From: an uncultured bacterium
GTDB lineage: Bacteria; Bacillota; Clostridia; Peptostreptococcales; Anaerovoracaceae
Direction of reading: 5' to 3'
Length of the DNA stretch: 64,000 nucleotides
NCBI GenBank assembly: GCA_905214225.1
Contig: CAJMLL010000001.1
Span: 1 to 64,000, forward strand
Below are positions 7,042 to 17,260 of the stretch, piece after piece. Positions within the stretch are counted from its first letter, which is position 1, and each line of letters starts with the position of its first letter. A model generated the notes under the pieces. It did no database searches. It was given only the letters and a program-made list of their open reading frames with translations, and had not been told where the DNA came from. The position numbers and the translations under genes were made by a program.

Positions 7042-9075
7042 ATGCAGACTCCGGTCTCGAAGCTGAAGGGCATCGGACCGAAAAAAGCGGCGGCACTGAA
7101 GGAACTGGGGGCCGAAACGGCAGGAGACCTTTTATATATTCTTCCGAGGCGCTATGAAGACCGCCGTCAGCCGGTCCGGATTGCGGATCTGAAACTTGGA
7201 AAGGACCAGCTGATTGAAGGTTCGGTCGTTTCCCGCCGCTTCAGCGGATTCCGGAGAGGAGGAAAGTCGCCTCTGGTTGTTCTTATCCAGGATAACAGTG
7301 GACTCATCGAGATTGTATTTTTCTCCGGAAGTTACATCACCAATCTCTTCAAGGTCGGAGAGATGTTCAGCTTTTTCGGCAGGGTCAGCGAAAACAGGGA
7401 GCAGCTGCAGATGGTGCACCCGGAGTTTCACCGCCTGCATGAGCCGGGTGATGTACGTGGGATCTTGCCCGTGTACCCTTTGTCGAAAGGGCTGACGCAG
7501 AATGACATGAGAAGGCTCCTGGAGACCGCGAAGCCGCTGATGGATGAGGAGGACTGGCTGCCGGAGGCGGTGCGGGAAGAACACCGCCTGGCGGACCTGC
7601 CCTTTGCCCTTAAGAATATTCACTGGCCGGCTTCGGAGAGAAAGCTGCTGGAAGGCCGTTACCGCCTGGTATTTGATGAGTTTCTGACCCTGGAGCTGGG
7701 CCTGAAGATGGCAAAAAGCAAAAGCGGCCAAGAGAAACACGGCGCGGTGATTCAGCCGGAAGCGGGAGATGCGTTTATCGCGTCGCTGCCATTTTCTCTT
7801 ACGGAAGGACAGATGCGGACCTGGAAGGAAATCGGGAGGGATCTTCAGTCGGATTTACCGATGAACCGGCTGGTGCAGGGCGATGTGGGATCGGGTAAGA
7901 CTGTAATTGCCGAGGCAGCCATGTATGCGGCGGTAAAATCCGGCTATCAGGCCGTGATGATGGCGCCGACGGGGATTCTTGCCCGGCAGCATGCGCAGAC
8001 CTTTAAACGGGATTTTGAGCCTCTGGGAATTAAGACGGCCCTGCTTCACGGGGGAATGAGCGCGGCGGCAAGAAGAGAGCTCCTGCAGAAACTTGCGGAC
8101 GGGGAAATCGACATGCTGATCGGAACCCACGCCGTCATCCAGCCGGATGTAAAGTTCTTCCATCTGGGCCTTGTGGTTACCGATGAGCAGCACCGCTTCG
8201 GGGTCGGACAGAGAAAAATGCTGAGCAGCAAGGGGGCAGCCCCGAATATTCTGGTCATGACGGCGACACCGATTCCGCGAACTCTTGCGGTGATTCTTTA
8301 CGGAGATCAGGATATTTCCATTATCGACACGCTGCCTTCCGGAAGAAAGCCGGTAAAGACCTTTGCTGTATCCTCTTCACAGAGAGATCAGGTTTATGAT
8401 AAACTGAAAGAAGAGCTTGCGGTGGGCCGGCAGGCCTACGCTGTAGCGCCCTTCATCGAGGACTCTGACCAGATGGAAGGCATGTCGGCGCAGAGACTCT
8501 ATGAGGAAATGCAGAAGCGTTTTCCTCAGTTTCATGTTGGGCTGCTTCACGGCGGTATGGATGCGGAGCAGAAAGAGCAGATCATGACCGATTTCTCTGA
8601 AAAGAAAATCGATCTTCTGGTTTCTACGGTTGTCATTGAAGTCGGCATCGATGTACCGAACGCAACGGTCATGGTGATTGAAAACGCCGAGCGCTTTGGC
8701 CTGGCGCAGATGCATCAGCTCAGGGGCCGCGTGGGACGAGGAAGCGAGCAGGCATTTTGCTACTTGATAGTGGATCAGGAGACAGAAATTGCCAGGCGGC
8801 GTGCGGAGATCATGGCCCGCTGCAGCGACGGTTTTCAGATTGCAGAAGACGATCTGATTTTAAGGGGGCCGGGAGAACTCTTCGGAACCCGGCAGCACGG
8901 ATTACCGGAACTGAAAATCGCAGATCTCGGCCGCCATCAGAAAGTCTTGAAAGCCGCGGAGGAAACGGCAGAGGAAATTCTGAAAGACGACCCGCAGCTT
9001 GAAAAGGAAGAAAACCAGTCTGTCCGTGAGAAAGTGGAAAATATGTTCCACGGTGACGGAAGACTTGAAATATAG
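7042..9075 (+). CDS. recG: ATP-dependent DNA helicase RecG
   Basis: A 677-residue branch-migration helicase that remodels stalled forks and Holliday junctions. It has an N-terminal LKGIGPKKAAALKELG helix-hairpin-helix-like motif and the OB-fold wedge domain. The motor carries Walker A GDVGSGKT (about residues 280-287), DEQHR box (about 380) and the C-terminal RecG region with LRGRVGRG and GTRQHGLPELKIADL. The start at 7042 follows AAGAGAAGGGGG; a longer frame from 6979 would overlap asp23. It is co-directional with rsmD, which starts 11 bases downstream. Confidence 0.97.
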   Translation: MQTPVSKLKGIGPKKAAALKELGAETAGDLLYILPRRYEDRRQPVRIADLKLGKDQLIEGSVVSRRFSGFRRGGKSPLVVLIQDNSGLIEIVFFSGSYITNLFKVGEMFSFFGRVSENREQLQMVHPEFHRLHEPGDVRGILPVYPLSKGLTQNDMRRLLETAKPLMDEEDWLPEAVREEHRLADLPFALKNIHWPASERKLLEGRYRLVFDEFLTLELGLKMAKSKSGQEKHGAVIQPEAGDAFIASLPFSLTEGQMRTWKEIGRDLQSDLPMNRLVQGDVGSGKTVIAEAAMYAAVKSGYQAVMMAPTGILARQHAQTFKRDFEPLGIKTALLHGGMSAAARRELLQKLADGEIDMLIGTHAVIQPDVKFFHLGLVVTDEQHRFGVGQRKMLSSKGAAPNILVMTATPIPRTLAVILYGDQDISIIDTLPSGRKPVKTFAVSSSQRDQVYDKLKEELAVGRQAYAVAPFIEDSDQMEGMSAQRLYEEMQKRFPQFHVGLLHGGMDAEQKEQIMTDFSEKKIDLLVSTVVIEVGIDVPNATVMVIENAERFGLAQMHQLRGRVGRGSEQAFCYLIVDQETEIARRRAEIMARCSDGFQIAEDDLILRGPGELFGTRQHGLPELKIADLGRHQKVLKAAEETAEEILKDDPQLEKEENQSVREKVENMFHGDGRLEI

Positions 9076-9086
9076 AAAGGAAACGA

Positions 9087-9653
9087 ATGAGAATCATTAC
9101 GGGAAAATACAGAGGAAGAAAGCTGGAGACGCCGGAGAACTACGATATCCGACCGACTTCTGACAAGGTCAAGGAAGCCGTCTTCAACATCCTCATGAAT
9201 GATATTTACGGTTCCGTCTGCTGCGACCTGTTCGCAGGGACTGGAAACCTTGGGATTGAGGCGCTTTCAAGAGGAGCGGAGCGCGTATTTCTTGCTGACC
9301 GCTCCAGGGACGCCATCCGCCTGATCCGCACTAATCTTGAAAAATGCGGTGCCCAGGAGGACGCGGTTGTTCTGATGGGAGATTACAGAAGAAGTCTGAA
9401 CAGAATCAGCGAGAAAATCGACATCTTCTTCCTGGACCCGCCATATCGCGAAGGCCTTTATGAAGACTGCATGGAGCGCATCGGCGACCTTGATTTATTG
9501 GCTCCTGACGGTATAATATTAGCAGAGCATGATTCACGAAATCCGCTTCCGGAAAACTGCGGAGGTTTCGTGAAGACACAGGACAGAAAATACGGGAAAA
9601 CCACCGTATCGATTTACCGGAGACAGGAAGATGTTTCCGGCAGTGAAGAATAG
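9087..9653 (+). CDS. rsmD: 16S rRNA (guanine(966)-N(2))-methyltransferase RsmD
   Basis: A 188-residue SAM-dependent methyltransferase acting on G966 of 16S rRNA during 30S assembly. It shows the RGRKL N-terminal element, the SAM-binding loop LFAGTGNLGIEALSRGA (about 46-62) and the catalytic DPPY motif (about 116-119). The ribosome site AAAGGAAA precedes the start. The recG-rsmD-coaD order is standard in Firmicutes. Confidence 0.95.
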   Translation: MRIITGKYRGRKLETPENYDIRPTSDKVKEAVFNILMNDIYGSVCCDLFAGTGNLGIEALSRGAERVFLADRSRDAIRLIRTNLEKCGAQEDAVVLMGDYRRSLNRISEKIDIFFLDPPYREGLYEDCMERIGDLDLLAPDGIILAEHDSRNPLPENCGGFVKTQDRKYGKTTVSIYRRQEDVSGSEE

Positions 9654-9688
9654 GCAGACCATAGACAAGAGAAGGGAAGGCAGAACAC

Positions 9689-10183
9689 ATGGTCAGGCGC
9701 GCGTTGATCACCGGTTCTTTTGATCCGATTACCTACGGACATATTGATATTATAAAAAGAGCGGCAGCGATGTTCGATGAACTCGTCATCGGAATCATAA
9801 AAAATCCGAGAAAACAGGGGCTTTTTACGATTGAAGAGCGGACAGAAATGATTGAAAAGATTTTTTCCTCTCATCCGGAGATCAGGGTGGATCATTTTCA
9901 GGGCCTTCTCGCAGACTATGTCAATCAGAGAGATTTCTGCGCAGTCGTCCGCGGCCTGCGCACCAATAAAGATTTTGCCTATGAGCTTGAAATGGCTCAG
10001 GTCAATCAGAAATTGTTTCATGAAGGAATTGAGTCGGTCTTCTTAATGGCAAGGCCGGAATATACGATCGTCAGCTCGTCCAATGTCAGGGAAATCGTGT
10101 CAGTGGGCGGGACTCCGCCGGATGGAATGGTGCCGGATGAAATCCTTCAGAAGATGAGAGAAAAATACGCACAGAGAGGATAA
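9689..10183 (+). CDS. coaD: Phosphopantetheine adenylyltransferase
   Basis: A 164-residue enzyme making dephospho-CoA from phosphopantetheine and ATP, the fourth step of CoA synthesis. The nucleotidyl-transfer motif TGSFDPITYGH lies near the N-terminus, and RGLRTNKDFAYELEMAQ and YTIVSSSNVREI are the expected substrate and ATP-binding segments. The length is typical. It follows rsmD by 35 bases with GAGAAGGGAAGG as ribosome site. Confidence 0.96.
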   Translation: MVRRALITGSFDPITYGHIDIIKRAAAMFDELVIGIIKNPRKQGLFTIEERTEMIEKIFSSHPEIRVDHFQGLLADYVNQRDFCAVVRGLRTNKDFAYELEMAQVNQKLFHEGIESVFLMARPEYTIVSSSNVREIVSVGGTPPDGMVPDEILQKMREKYAQRG

Positions 10184-10197
10184 AGGAGGAGCAGCGC

Positions 10198-10773
10198 ATG
10201 ACGGTACTGGAATTGCTGGAGGAACTGGAAGATATCGTGGATACGGCTTCCTCAGTTCCGCTGACAGGAAAAATCATGGTTGATGGCAATGAAATCCTTG
10301 AAATTGTCAATGATATCAGAAATACACTCCCGGAAGATGTCAAGCAGGCACACTGGCTGAAGGGCGAGCAGAACCGGATTCTGGAAGACGCAAAGAAGGA
10401 ATACCAGAAGCTCGTTGTAGAGGCAAAGAAGCAGGCTGATTTTCTGGTAGACAATAACGATATTACCTTAAAAGCACGCAAGCATGCAGATCAGATTGAG
10501 AAAGAAGCAGAGGAATACGCAGCGATGCTGAAGCTGCGCACCTATGATTATCTGGATCAGATGCTGTTTAAGATGCAGAAACGCATGGACGACCTGAATA
10601 ATACTTATTTCGGCTCCATGTACGACAATCTGGCGAAGACGTTCGAGGGAATTGACAGCCAGCTGGCCAATAACCGGGATGAGCTGAAACAGCTTGCCTC
10701 CCGTACCCAGCATGGAGAAGACTGGCTGTATGAGAAGAAGCCGCAGAATAACTCTTCCGGAGGAAACAAGTAG
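10198..10773 (+). CDS. Coiled-coil protein of unknown function
   Basis: A 191-residue, highly charged, mostly helical protein. Residues about 60-105 (RILEDAKKEYQKLVVEAKKQ and onward) form a long coiled coil reminiscent of ATP-synthase b/V-ATPase H-type stalks or DivIVA-like proteins. A second helical region (about 115-170) ends in an Asn/Ser/Gly-rich tail. There is no membrane segment or enzyme motif. It sits 14 bases after coaD with AAAGGAGGAGC as ribosome site. Its last codons contain the ribosome site for tmcAL, suggesting coupled translation. A structural or division-associated role is only a guess. Confidence 0.75.
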   Translation: MTVLELLEELEDIVDTASSVPLTGKIMVDGNEILEIVNDIRNTLPEDVKQAHWLKGEQNRILEDAKKEYQKLVVEAKKQADFLVDNNDITLKARKHADQIEKEAEEYAAMLKLRTYDYLDQMLFKMQKRMDDLNNTYFGSMYDNLAKTFEGIDSQLANNRDELKQLASRTQHGEDWLYEKKPQNNSSGGNK

Positions 10774-10774
10774 A

Positions 10775-11917
10775 TTGCGTACACTGGGTATTACAGCAGA
10801 ATACAATCCCTTCCACAGCGGCCACCGTTTTGCCCTGGAAGAGTTGAAAAAAAGGACCGGCGCAGACACGGTCCTTTCTGTTATGAGCGGAAATTTCACC
10901 CAGAGAGGGGAACCTGCCTTTCAGGACAAGTGGACGCGGGCGGAAAATGCGGTGAGAGGCGGCGTAGATCTGGTTCTGGAAATGCCGGCAGCCTATGCCA
11001 GCGCATCCTCCCAGTGGTTCTGCCGTGCCGGGGTGAAGATCCTCAGCGGGCTTGGCTGCACGGATGTGATCGGTTTCGGCAGCGAATCCGGTTCGGTTGA
11101 GGAGCTTCTTCAGCTGGCAGAATTCATGAACCAGAGGGAGCATGAGCTTCATGAGAGAATGGCGGCCTACAGAAAGCAGGGATTTTCATACCCCCGGGCA
11201 CAGGAGCAGGCGGCTCTTGACCTTGGCGTCGCAGGCGGAGGGTCTCTTTTGTCGCAGCCGAACAACCTGCTGGCAGTTGAGTACGTCAGACAAATCCTGA
11301 AGCTGCAAGAGGACATCCGGCCGGAAATTGCCACGGTGAAGCGTGCTGAAGGAGACTATCTTCAGTCGGCATCAGCCCTGAGAAAAGAGGCCAAAGAAAA
11401 AGATCCGGAGCTTTACGCGCTCAGAGAAGACCGCTATTTCCGCCTCATTGAAGCGGAAATCCTGAAGATGACAGAAGAAGATCTGGATAAAATCGCCTCT
11501 TCATCGGATGGCCTTGGGCAGAAAGTGAAGAAGGAAGCGAGGTATTGCAAGAGCCTTGAGGATCTTCTCAGACGCTGCAAGAGCAAGGCTTACACGAGGA
11601 CCCGGATTCAGAGGATGCTGACCCAGTGCCTGCTGGGAGTGACTGCGGAAGACATGAAAAATGAGCTGTTTTACGCCAGAGTGCTGGCTTTCTCAGAACG
11701 GGGCGCGAAACTGCTGAAAAAATACCGGAAATGCGAAAATAGGACGATTCCGATTCTGACCAATGTGAATAAGGAAGCACATTTATATCCTGAGCTTGCG
11801 AGAAGCCTTGCTGTGGACGCCTATGCCGCGGATCTGTATAACCTGATCGCGGGAAATGATCTTTATGAGAACGCTGACTGCGTCCGCCATCCGCGGCTGA
11901 TCAAAATAAACGAATGA
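10775..11917 (+). CDS. tmcAL: tRNA(Met) cytidine acetate ligase
   Basis: A 380-residue nucleotidyltransferase-like enzyme (YlbM family) that in Bacillus makes N4-acetylcytidine at the elongator tRNA-Met wobble position from acetate and ATP. The ATP site TAEYNPFHSGH occupies residues 7-17; MSGNFTQRGEPAF follows in the canonical place. I choose the TTG at 10775 because GGAGG (10759-10763) is correctly spaced and the family motif starts seven codons in. A longer frame back to 10694 overlaps the coiled-coil gene with no family similarity. Only one base separates it from the previous stop. Confidence 0.9.
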   Translation: MRTLGITAEYNPFHSGHRFALEELKKRTGADTVLSVMSGNFTQRGEPAFQDKWTRAENAVRGGVDLVLEMPAAYASASSQWFCRAGVKILSGLGCTDVIGFGSESGSVEELLQLAEFMNQREHELHERMAAYRKQGFSYPRAQEQAALDLGVAGGGSLLSQPNNLLAVEYVRQILKLQEDIRPEIATVKRAEGDYLQSASALRKEAKEKDPELYALREDRYFRLIEAEILKMTEEDLDKIASSSDGLGQKVKKEARYCKSLEDLLRRCKSKAYTRTRIQRMLTQCLLGVTAEDMKNELFYARVLAFSERGAKLLKKYRKCENRTIPILTNVNKEAHLYPELARSLAVDAYAADLYNLIAGNDLYENADCVRHPRLIKINE

Positions 11918-11950
11918 TCGGGAGAATTTGGAAAAAATTGCAGAAATCCT

Positions 11951-11979
11951 TTGACAGAGCGGGATTTCAATGCTATACT
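11951..11979 (+). promoter_or_regulatory. Strong promoter of rpmF
   Basis: Perfect TTGACA (11951-11956) and TATACT (11974-11979) with a 17-base spacer, 57 bases before the L32 start. Confidence 0.8.
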
Positions 11980-12036
11980 TTTAACGTTGACGAAAATTCT
12001 TATTTACATTATTCTTTAATGTAAGGAGGTAAGACA

Positions 12037-12228
12037 ATGGCAGTTCCAAAGAGAAGAACATCTAAAGCCAGAAGAGATAAGAGACGTTCTCCGAACATGA
12101 AGAAAACGGCTCCGGGTCTCAGCATTTGTCCACAGTGTCATCAGCCAAAGCTTCCGCACAGAGTTTGCCCTAACTGCAACTACTATGACGGTAAGGACGT
12201 ACTGAATACATCCAACGCAGAGGCATAG
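12037..12228 (+). CDS. rpmF: Ribosomal protein L32
   Basis: A 63-residue 50S protein with the invariant [18 protein letters not shown] start and four zinc-ligand cysteines (C31, C34, C44, C47). The ribosome site is GTAAGGAGG. The usual upstream neighbour yceD (DUF177) is not present. The gene is monocistronic between its own strong promoter and a terminator. Confidence 0.96.
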   Translation: MAVPKRRTSKARRDKRRSPNMKKTAPGLSICPQCHQPKLPHRVCPNCNYYDGKDVLNTSNAEA

Positions 12229-12260
12229 GATAAATTAAGAGTTTTAGATCATGATCAGAA

Positions 12261-12299
12261 AGAGACAGGTGTGCGCACGCCTGTCTCTGTCTTTTTTTG
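12261..12299 (+). terminator. Terminator after rpmF
   Basis: AGAGACAGG (12261-12269) pairs with CCTGTCTCT (12280-12288); the loop itself contains the palindrome GTGCGCAC. A T-rich tract follows at 12289-12299. Confidence 0.9.
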
Positions 12300-12412
12300 T
12301 TTTTGGCGGCGGATTCTATATAACCATTTTATGATTTTCAGTCCGGACAGGAAATAAATTCAGTATCTGCAGAACTATTTTTCATTCTTGCCAGTTATTT
12401 TTTTGTCATTTG

Positions 12413-12441
12413 TTGAAAAACCACGTGCCGTTTGGTATAAT
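12413..12441 (+). promoter_or_regulatory. Promoter of asd
   Basis: TTGAAA (12413-12418) and perfect TATAAT (12436-12441) with a 17-base spacer, about 40 bases before the start. Confidence 0.75.
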
Positions 12442-12482
12442 TTTTGTGAATTTAAATAAAAAATGCTAAGGGGGAGAAACCA

Positions 12483-13577
12483 ATGAAAGAACTGAAAAGA
12501 AAGCTGAAGGTTGGTATTCTCGGCGGTACAGGCATGGTTGGACAGCGCTTTATCACTCTGCTGGATAATCACCCGTGGTTCGAGGTTACGACAATTGCTG
12601 CAAGTGCACACAGTGCAGGAAAGACATATGCGGAGGCTGTTGACGGAAAGTGGAAGCTGGAGACTCCGATTCCGGAAGCCGTAAAGAACATCGTCGTAAA
12701 GGACGTATCTGATGTTGAGAACGTCGCAAAGGACGTTGATTTCTGCTTCAGCGCAGTAAACATGGCTAAGGATGAGATCCGCGCCATCGAGGAAGAGTAC
12801 GCAAAGACAGAGACTCCGGTCGTTTCCAACAACAGCGCACACCGATGGACACCGGATGTACCGATGGTTATTCCGGAGATCAACCCGGAGCACTACGATG
12901 TCATCCGCTATCAGAAGCAGCGTCTGGGCACCAAGAGAGGATTCATTGCAGTAAAGCCGAACTGTTCCATTCAGTGCTATGTACCGGCTCTGGCAGCATG
13001 GAAAGAGTACGAGCCGACTCAGGTTGTCGTCTCCACCTATCAGGCAATCAGCGGCGCCGGAAAGAACTTTGAGACCTGGCCGGAGATGGTTGGAAACATC
13101 ATTCCGTACATCAGCGGCGAGGAAGCCAAGAGCGAGAAAGAACCTCTGCGCATTTTCGGACATATTGAAAACGGCGAGATCGTACCGGCTGACGGTCCGG
13201 TTATCACCAGCCAGTGCATCCGTGTACCGGTTCTGGAAGGCCACACCGCATCCGTATTCATCAACTTTGCCAAGAAGCCGGAGAAGGAAGAACTGATCGA
13301 GAAGCTGAACAGCTTCAAGGGATTCCCGCAGGAAGCAGACCTTCCGAGCGCTCCGAAGCAGTTCATCAAGTATCTTGAGGATGATGACCGTCCGCAGGTT
13401 AAGAAGGATGTTTACTATGAGAACGGATTCGGTGTAACATTCGGACGTCTGAGAGAAGACACGATTTTCGACTACAAGTTCGTCGGCCTTGCGCATAACA
13501 CTGTAAGAGGCGCGGCAGGTGGAGCGGTTCTGTCCGCAGAAGCCCTTGTTGAGAAAGGCTACATCGATTTTAAATAG
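12483..13577 (+). CDS. asd: Aspartate-semialdehyde dehydrogenase, archaeal/fungal type
   Basis: A 364-residue NADPH-dependent enzyme reducing aspartyl phosphate to the semialdehyde, the branch point to lysine/diaminopimelate, threonine and methionine. It has GGTGMVGQRF (residues 14-23) for NADP, the nucleophile C161 in KPNCSIQC, and AISGAGKNFETWP. The features LLDNHPWFEVTTIAAS, SAGKTY and the long C-terminal GFGVTFGRLREDTIFDYKF are those of the archaeal/eukaryotic subfamily, not the usual bacterial Asd. The ribosome site is AAGGGGGAG. It is monocistronic with its own promoter and terminator. Confidence 0.92.
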   Translation: MKELKRKLKVGILGGTGMVGQRFITLLDNHPWFEVTTIAASAHSAGKTYAEAVDGKWKLETPIPEAVKNIVVKDVSDVENVAKDVDFCFSAVNMAKDEIRAIEEEYAKTETPVVSNNSAHRWTPDVPMVIPEINPEHYDVIRYQKQRLGTKRGFIAVKPNCSIQCYVPALAAWKEYEPTQVVVSTYQAISGAGKNFETWPEMVGNIIPYISGEEAKSEKEPLRIFGHIENGEIVPADGPVITSQCIRVPVLEGHTASVFINFAKKPEKEELIEKLNSFKGFPQEADLPSAPKQFIKYLEDDDRPQVKKDVYYENGFGVTFGRLREDTIFDYKFVGLAHNTVRGAAGGAVLSAEALVEKGYIDFK

Positions 13578-13612
13578 TCCTGTAAGCAGGAAAGCAATAA
13601 TGATGGAATTAA

Positions 13613-13645
13613 AGAGAATGGGCGGAAACGTCTGTTCTCTTTTTT
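13613..13645 (+). terminator. Terminator after asd
   Basis: AGAGAA..GGCG (13613-13624) pairs with CGTC..TTCTCT (13629-13640) around a GAAA tetraloop, followed by TTTTT. Confidence 0.8.
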
Positions 13646-13806
13646 CGTCCTTTCTCTGTACCCGGCGTGAAGAGTCTGCTATAATAGAGCAATAAGAAAG
13701 TGAGCGCTGCATAAATTATTATTCAGTTCGCGTGTGATGGCGTGCCGCGCCTGCGCGTTCACAGAGGACAAAATTCAACTTGCAAGATCTTGATGGGAGG
13801 ATCGAC

Positions 13807-16800
13807 TTGGCAGGCAGAAATAAAAAAGAAAATACAGCAGAAGAGAAGAAGAGAAGAACATCCGCAGGGAAAACATCTTTGCGTTCCCGTTCTAAGAGTG
13901 AGCCGGCAGGCTCTGCAGAAAAGCGGGCGCAGATTCAGGAGGAGATGCGCAGAGCGCATGCGTCCAGAAGAATCAGAGATGTCATCAGCGGGCTGATTTA
14001 TATTGCGATCGGCCTGTTTATTTTTGCCAGTGTTCAGTTCCATACCGCCGGAGAATTCGGCAATCAGCTGGGGATTATCCTGAAGGGAATTTTCGGTGTG
14101 ATCGGACTGGTACTCCCGTGGTATCTGGTGCTTCTTGGAGTTCTGTTCGTAACCGGGAAGGCGCTTCATTTTACGCAGCGGTCGCTCTGGCTGACCTTCG
14201 GGATACTTCTGGTCATGTGCGTCATGAACGCGGGCAGGTTCATTATGGCCGCGGAATCTGCGGGAAACAGCATTCCGATTGACCTGGTCCAGTTCTACAA
14301 TCAGGGCGTGAACCTGACATCTGGCGGAGTCTTCGGCATGACGGTCGGGGTGCTGCTGGTAAAATTCATCGGCGAGGCCGGCCTGTATATTCTCTGCATC
14401 GTCCTGCTTCTGATCTGCCTCCTTCTGCTTCTTCATACGCCGCTTTCAGCACTGATTCAGAGAAGAAGGCTGCAGAAAGAGGAGGACCGCCGTCTTCAGG
14501 AAATGATGAAGGAAGAGGCTTATCAGAAAGAGCTGGAAAGAAGAAAAAGAGAAGCAAATCTGAATCTGCAGGACCCGCTTTCTTCCAATACCGGAATTAT
14601 CCGCGATCCGAACCAGCAATCCATGTTTGACAGAAGCCGTCAGGAAATGGAGATGCAGCCGGCGCGGGAAGAAAAGAAGCCGGGAATTCTTCACAGTATC
14701 TTTCATTCCGCAGAAGCTGCTGCCAGAAGAGAGCGGGCAAAGCACGTGAAGAAACCGTCTAATGTCGTGGATGTCATGCATCAGAATCCGATGACCGGCA
14801 GAAAGACACAGGAACTTTCCGCGGAAGAAATCAGGAAGGCACAGAAGGAGAAGGAAACCGGAGAAGAGCAGCGTCAGAGCCATCCGGAACCGAAAATTTC
14901 CTTCGGAGCATTTGACCGCTCAGACATGGAGCAGGAGCAGAAGCCTGAACAAAGAAGCCAGATTGATTATTCCACAGGGGAAATTCTCGGCAGTACAGAA
15001 TCCAGAAGCGATTCACCGGACCGCTTTTTCCATCGTGAATCATCCGGTTCCTATGGACTGGATCCTGTCTCTGCGCCGGAAGAGGGCTTCGGGCTGGATG
15101 AAAAGCGGGGATCTTCCGGAACCTATGGGCTTCAGCCTGCAGAGAAAACAGCGTCCGGACACGGACTTCAGGAAGATCTGCCATCTGATAATAACTCAGC
15201 AGCTTCAGGAAATACACAGCCGGAATCTCTGCAGCAGAATAATTCCGCTGCTTCCGTGACTTCCGATGAAGAAGGAGAGAGCAGACCGTCCAGACCTGCT
15301 GGTGTTCATCAGAATGAAGATGGAGAATGGGTTTCCAATAATATGATCGAGGAAACCAGCAGAAGGGCGATGAGCCGCGTGCTGAAGAGTGCAGATGACC
15401 TGATGCGTGAAGAGCAGGCCAGAAGAGAGAAAGAGCAGACCGGGACCAGCGGGACACCTGGAAAAGCTTCTGGCGCGAAAACTTCTTCAGACAGCATCGT
15501 CCGGCCGGAAAGTTCCACCATGGGAAAGAAACAGGCGGCGGCTTCTGCTGCTGCGGCCGGTATGGCTATGGCCGGAGCGGCATCCCGGAATATCCAGAAG
15601 AAAACGAAATTCCATTATCGTAAACCTTCGCTGGATCTTCTTACCATGCCGGAATTACCGAGCACAGATGGTCTGAACCAGCAGCTTCGGCAGAAGGCAA
15701 GGGTGCTGGAAGAGACGCTGGAGAGCTTCCATGTGGATGCTCACGTCGTTCAGGTCACACAGGGTCCTGCCGTCACCCGCTACGAGATTCAGCCGGGACC
15801 GGGCGTAAAAGTCAGCAAGATCGTGGGTCTGAGTGACGATATTGCGCTTAACCTCAGGGCAAAGAGTATCCGTATCGAAGCGCCGATTCCGGGTAAGGCC
15901 GCTGTCGGCATTGAGGTGGAAAATGAATATATCCAGATGGTCCGCATCCGGGAAATCATCGGTTCTAGAGAATTCCGCGAGGCAAAATCCAAGATTTCTT
16001 TTGCTGTCGGAAAAGACATTGCCGGAAATGCCATTGTCGCAGATCTTAAGGGAATGCCGCATCTTCTGATTGCCGGTGCTACCGGATCTGGTAAATCCGT
16101 CTGCATCAACAGCATCATCACGAGCATCCTTTATAAGGCGAGTCCGGATGAGGTCAAGCTGGTGCTGATTGACCCGAAGGTTGTAGAACTTGGAAATTAC
16201 AATGGAATTCCGCACCTTCTGATTCCGGTTGTGACGGACCCTGGAAAGGCCGCGGCAGCCCTGAACTGGGCGGTTTCCGAAATGACCGACCGCTATAAGA
16301 AGTTTGCGGATGAAAATGTCCGCGACCTGAAGACCTATAATGAAAAAATGAAGGCGCAGGACCGTGAAGATGAAAAAATGCCTCAGGTGGTTATCATTAT
16401 CGATGAGCTGGCAGACCTGATGATGGCGGCGCCGAATCAGGTGGAGGAATCCATCTGCCGCCTGGCCCAGCTGGCAAGAGCAGCGGGCATGCACTTGATC
16501 GTTGCGACCCAGAGACCGTCTGTCGATATCATTACCGGACTGATCAAAGCCAATATTCCGTCCAGAATAGCTTTTGCGGTTTCTTCTCAGTTCGATTCCA
16601 GAACCATTCTGGATATGAATGGAGCAGAAAAACTGGTCGGAAAGGGCGATATGCTCTTTAACCCGCAGGGCTCCGGAAAGCCGCTGCGTGTGCAGGGTAC
16701 CTTTATTTCCGATGAAGAGATCAACCGGGTCATCGACTTCGTCAAGGCGCAGAATCCGCAGGATGAGGCTGCTTATAACGAGGAAGTCATTCAGGACATC

Positions 16801-17061
16801 GAGCAGAAAGCAATTCCGGGAAATGATGATTCTGCCGATGAGCTTCTGCCGGATGCAATTTCCTGCGTGGTTCACGCGGAGAAGGCTTCGACATCCATGC
16901 TGCAGCGCCATTTCCGCATTGGCTATAACCGTGCGGCCAGAATCATGGATGAAATGGAAGAACGCGGCATTGTCAGTCCGCAGGACGGAAGTCATCCGCG
17001 GCAGGTGCTGATTTCAGAAGAAGAGCTGGAGCAGATGAAGAGCCAGGATGCGGCGCAATAG
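13807..17061 (+). CDS. ftsK: DNA translocase FtsK/SpoIIIE
   Basis: A 1084-residue membrane-anchored hexameric ATPase that pumps chromosome through the division septum. Order: basic N-terminus, four to five membrane helices (about residues 60-215), a linker of about 390 residues rich in Glu, Gln, Ser and Arg, the motor with Walker [11 protein letters not shown] (about 757-766) and [11 protein letters not shown], and a C-terminal winged-helix gamma domain (about 1020-1075) that reads KOPS-type sequences. The TTG at 13807 is preferred because TGGGAGG ends six bases upstream; a TTG at 13780 lacks a site. The linker is longer than usual and has four aromatic/His-Gly-Leu motifs (YGL, FGL, YGL, HGL) at about nt 15043-15180. 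Confidence 0.95.
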   Translation: MAGRNKKENTAEEKKRRTSAGKTSLRSRSKSEPAGSAEKRAQIQEEMRRAHASRRIRDVISGLIYIAIGLFIFASVQFHTAGEFGNQLGIILKGIFGVIGLVLPWYLVLLGVLFVTGKALHFTQRSLWLTFGILLVMCVMNAGRFIMAAESAGNSIPIDLVQFYNQGVNLTSGGVFGMTVGVLLVKFIGEAGLYILCIVLLLICLLLLLHTPLSALIQRRRLQKEEDRRLQEMMKEEAYQKELERRKREANLNLQDPLSSNTGIIRDPNQQSMFDRSRQEMEMQPAREEKKPGILHSIFHSAEAAARRERAKHVKKPSNVVDVMHQNPMTGRKTQELSAEEIRKAQKEKETGEEQRQSHPEPKISFGAFDRSDMEQEQKPEQRSQIDYSTGEILGSTESRSDSPDRFFHRESSGSYGLDPVSAPEEGFGLDEKRGSSGTYGLQPAEKTASGHGLQEDLPSDNNSAASGNTQPESLQQNNSAASVTSDEEGESRPSRPAGVHQNEDGEWVSNNMIEETSRRAMSRVLKSADDLMREEQARREKEQTGTSGTPGKASGAKTSSDSIVRPESSTMGKKQAAASAAAAGMAMAGAASRNIQKKTKFHYRKPSLDLLTMPELPSTDGLNQQLRQKARVLEETLESFHVDAHVVQVTQGPAVTRYEIQPGPGVKVSKIVGLSDDIALNLRAKSIRIEAPIPGKAAVGIEVENEYIQMVRIREIIGSREFREAKSKISFAVGKDIAGNAIVADLKGMPHLLIAGATGSGKSVCINSIITSILYKASPDEVKLVLIDPKVVELGNYNGIPHLLIPVVTDPGKAAAALNWAVSEMTDRYKKFADENVRDLKTYNEKMKAQDREDEKMPQVVIIIDELADLMMAAPNQVEESICRLAQLARAAGMHLIVATQRPSVDIITGLIKANIPSRIAFAVSSQFDSRTILDMNGAEKLVGKGDMLFNPQGSGKPLRVQGTFISDEEINRVIDFVKAQNPQDEAAYNEEVIQDIEQKAIPGNDDSADELLPDAISCVVHAEKASTSMLQRHFRIGYNRAARIMDEMEERGIVSPQDGSHPRQVLISEEELEQMKSQDAAQ

Positions 17062-17089
17062 CAGGATGAACCAGGATAACAGGAATTTC

Positions 17090-17118
17090 CTGGCACATTT
17101 CGTTTTGTCTGTTATAAT
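17090..17118 (+). promoter_or_regulatory. Promoter of rimO
   Basis: CTGGCA (17090-17095) and TATAAT (17113-17118) with a 17-base spacer. Confidence 0.55.
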
Positions 17119-17260
17119 AGAGTGACTGCAGAGGCGATTCTGCGGAGAAAATCTGCAGAATGGGGAAGATAAACATATGGCTGCAGACTGCGCTGGACAG
17201 CCGGGATACGCCGGAAATGTGCAGAATGCAGAAATAGATAAAGAGAGGAATTTCGACTAT

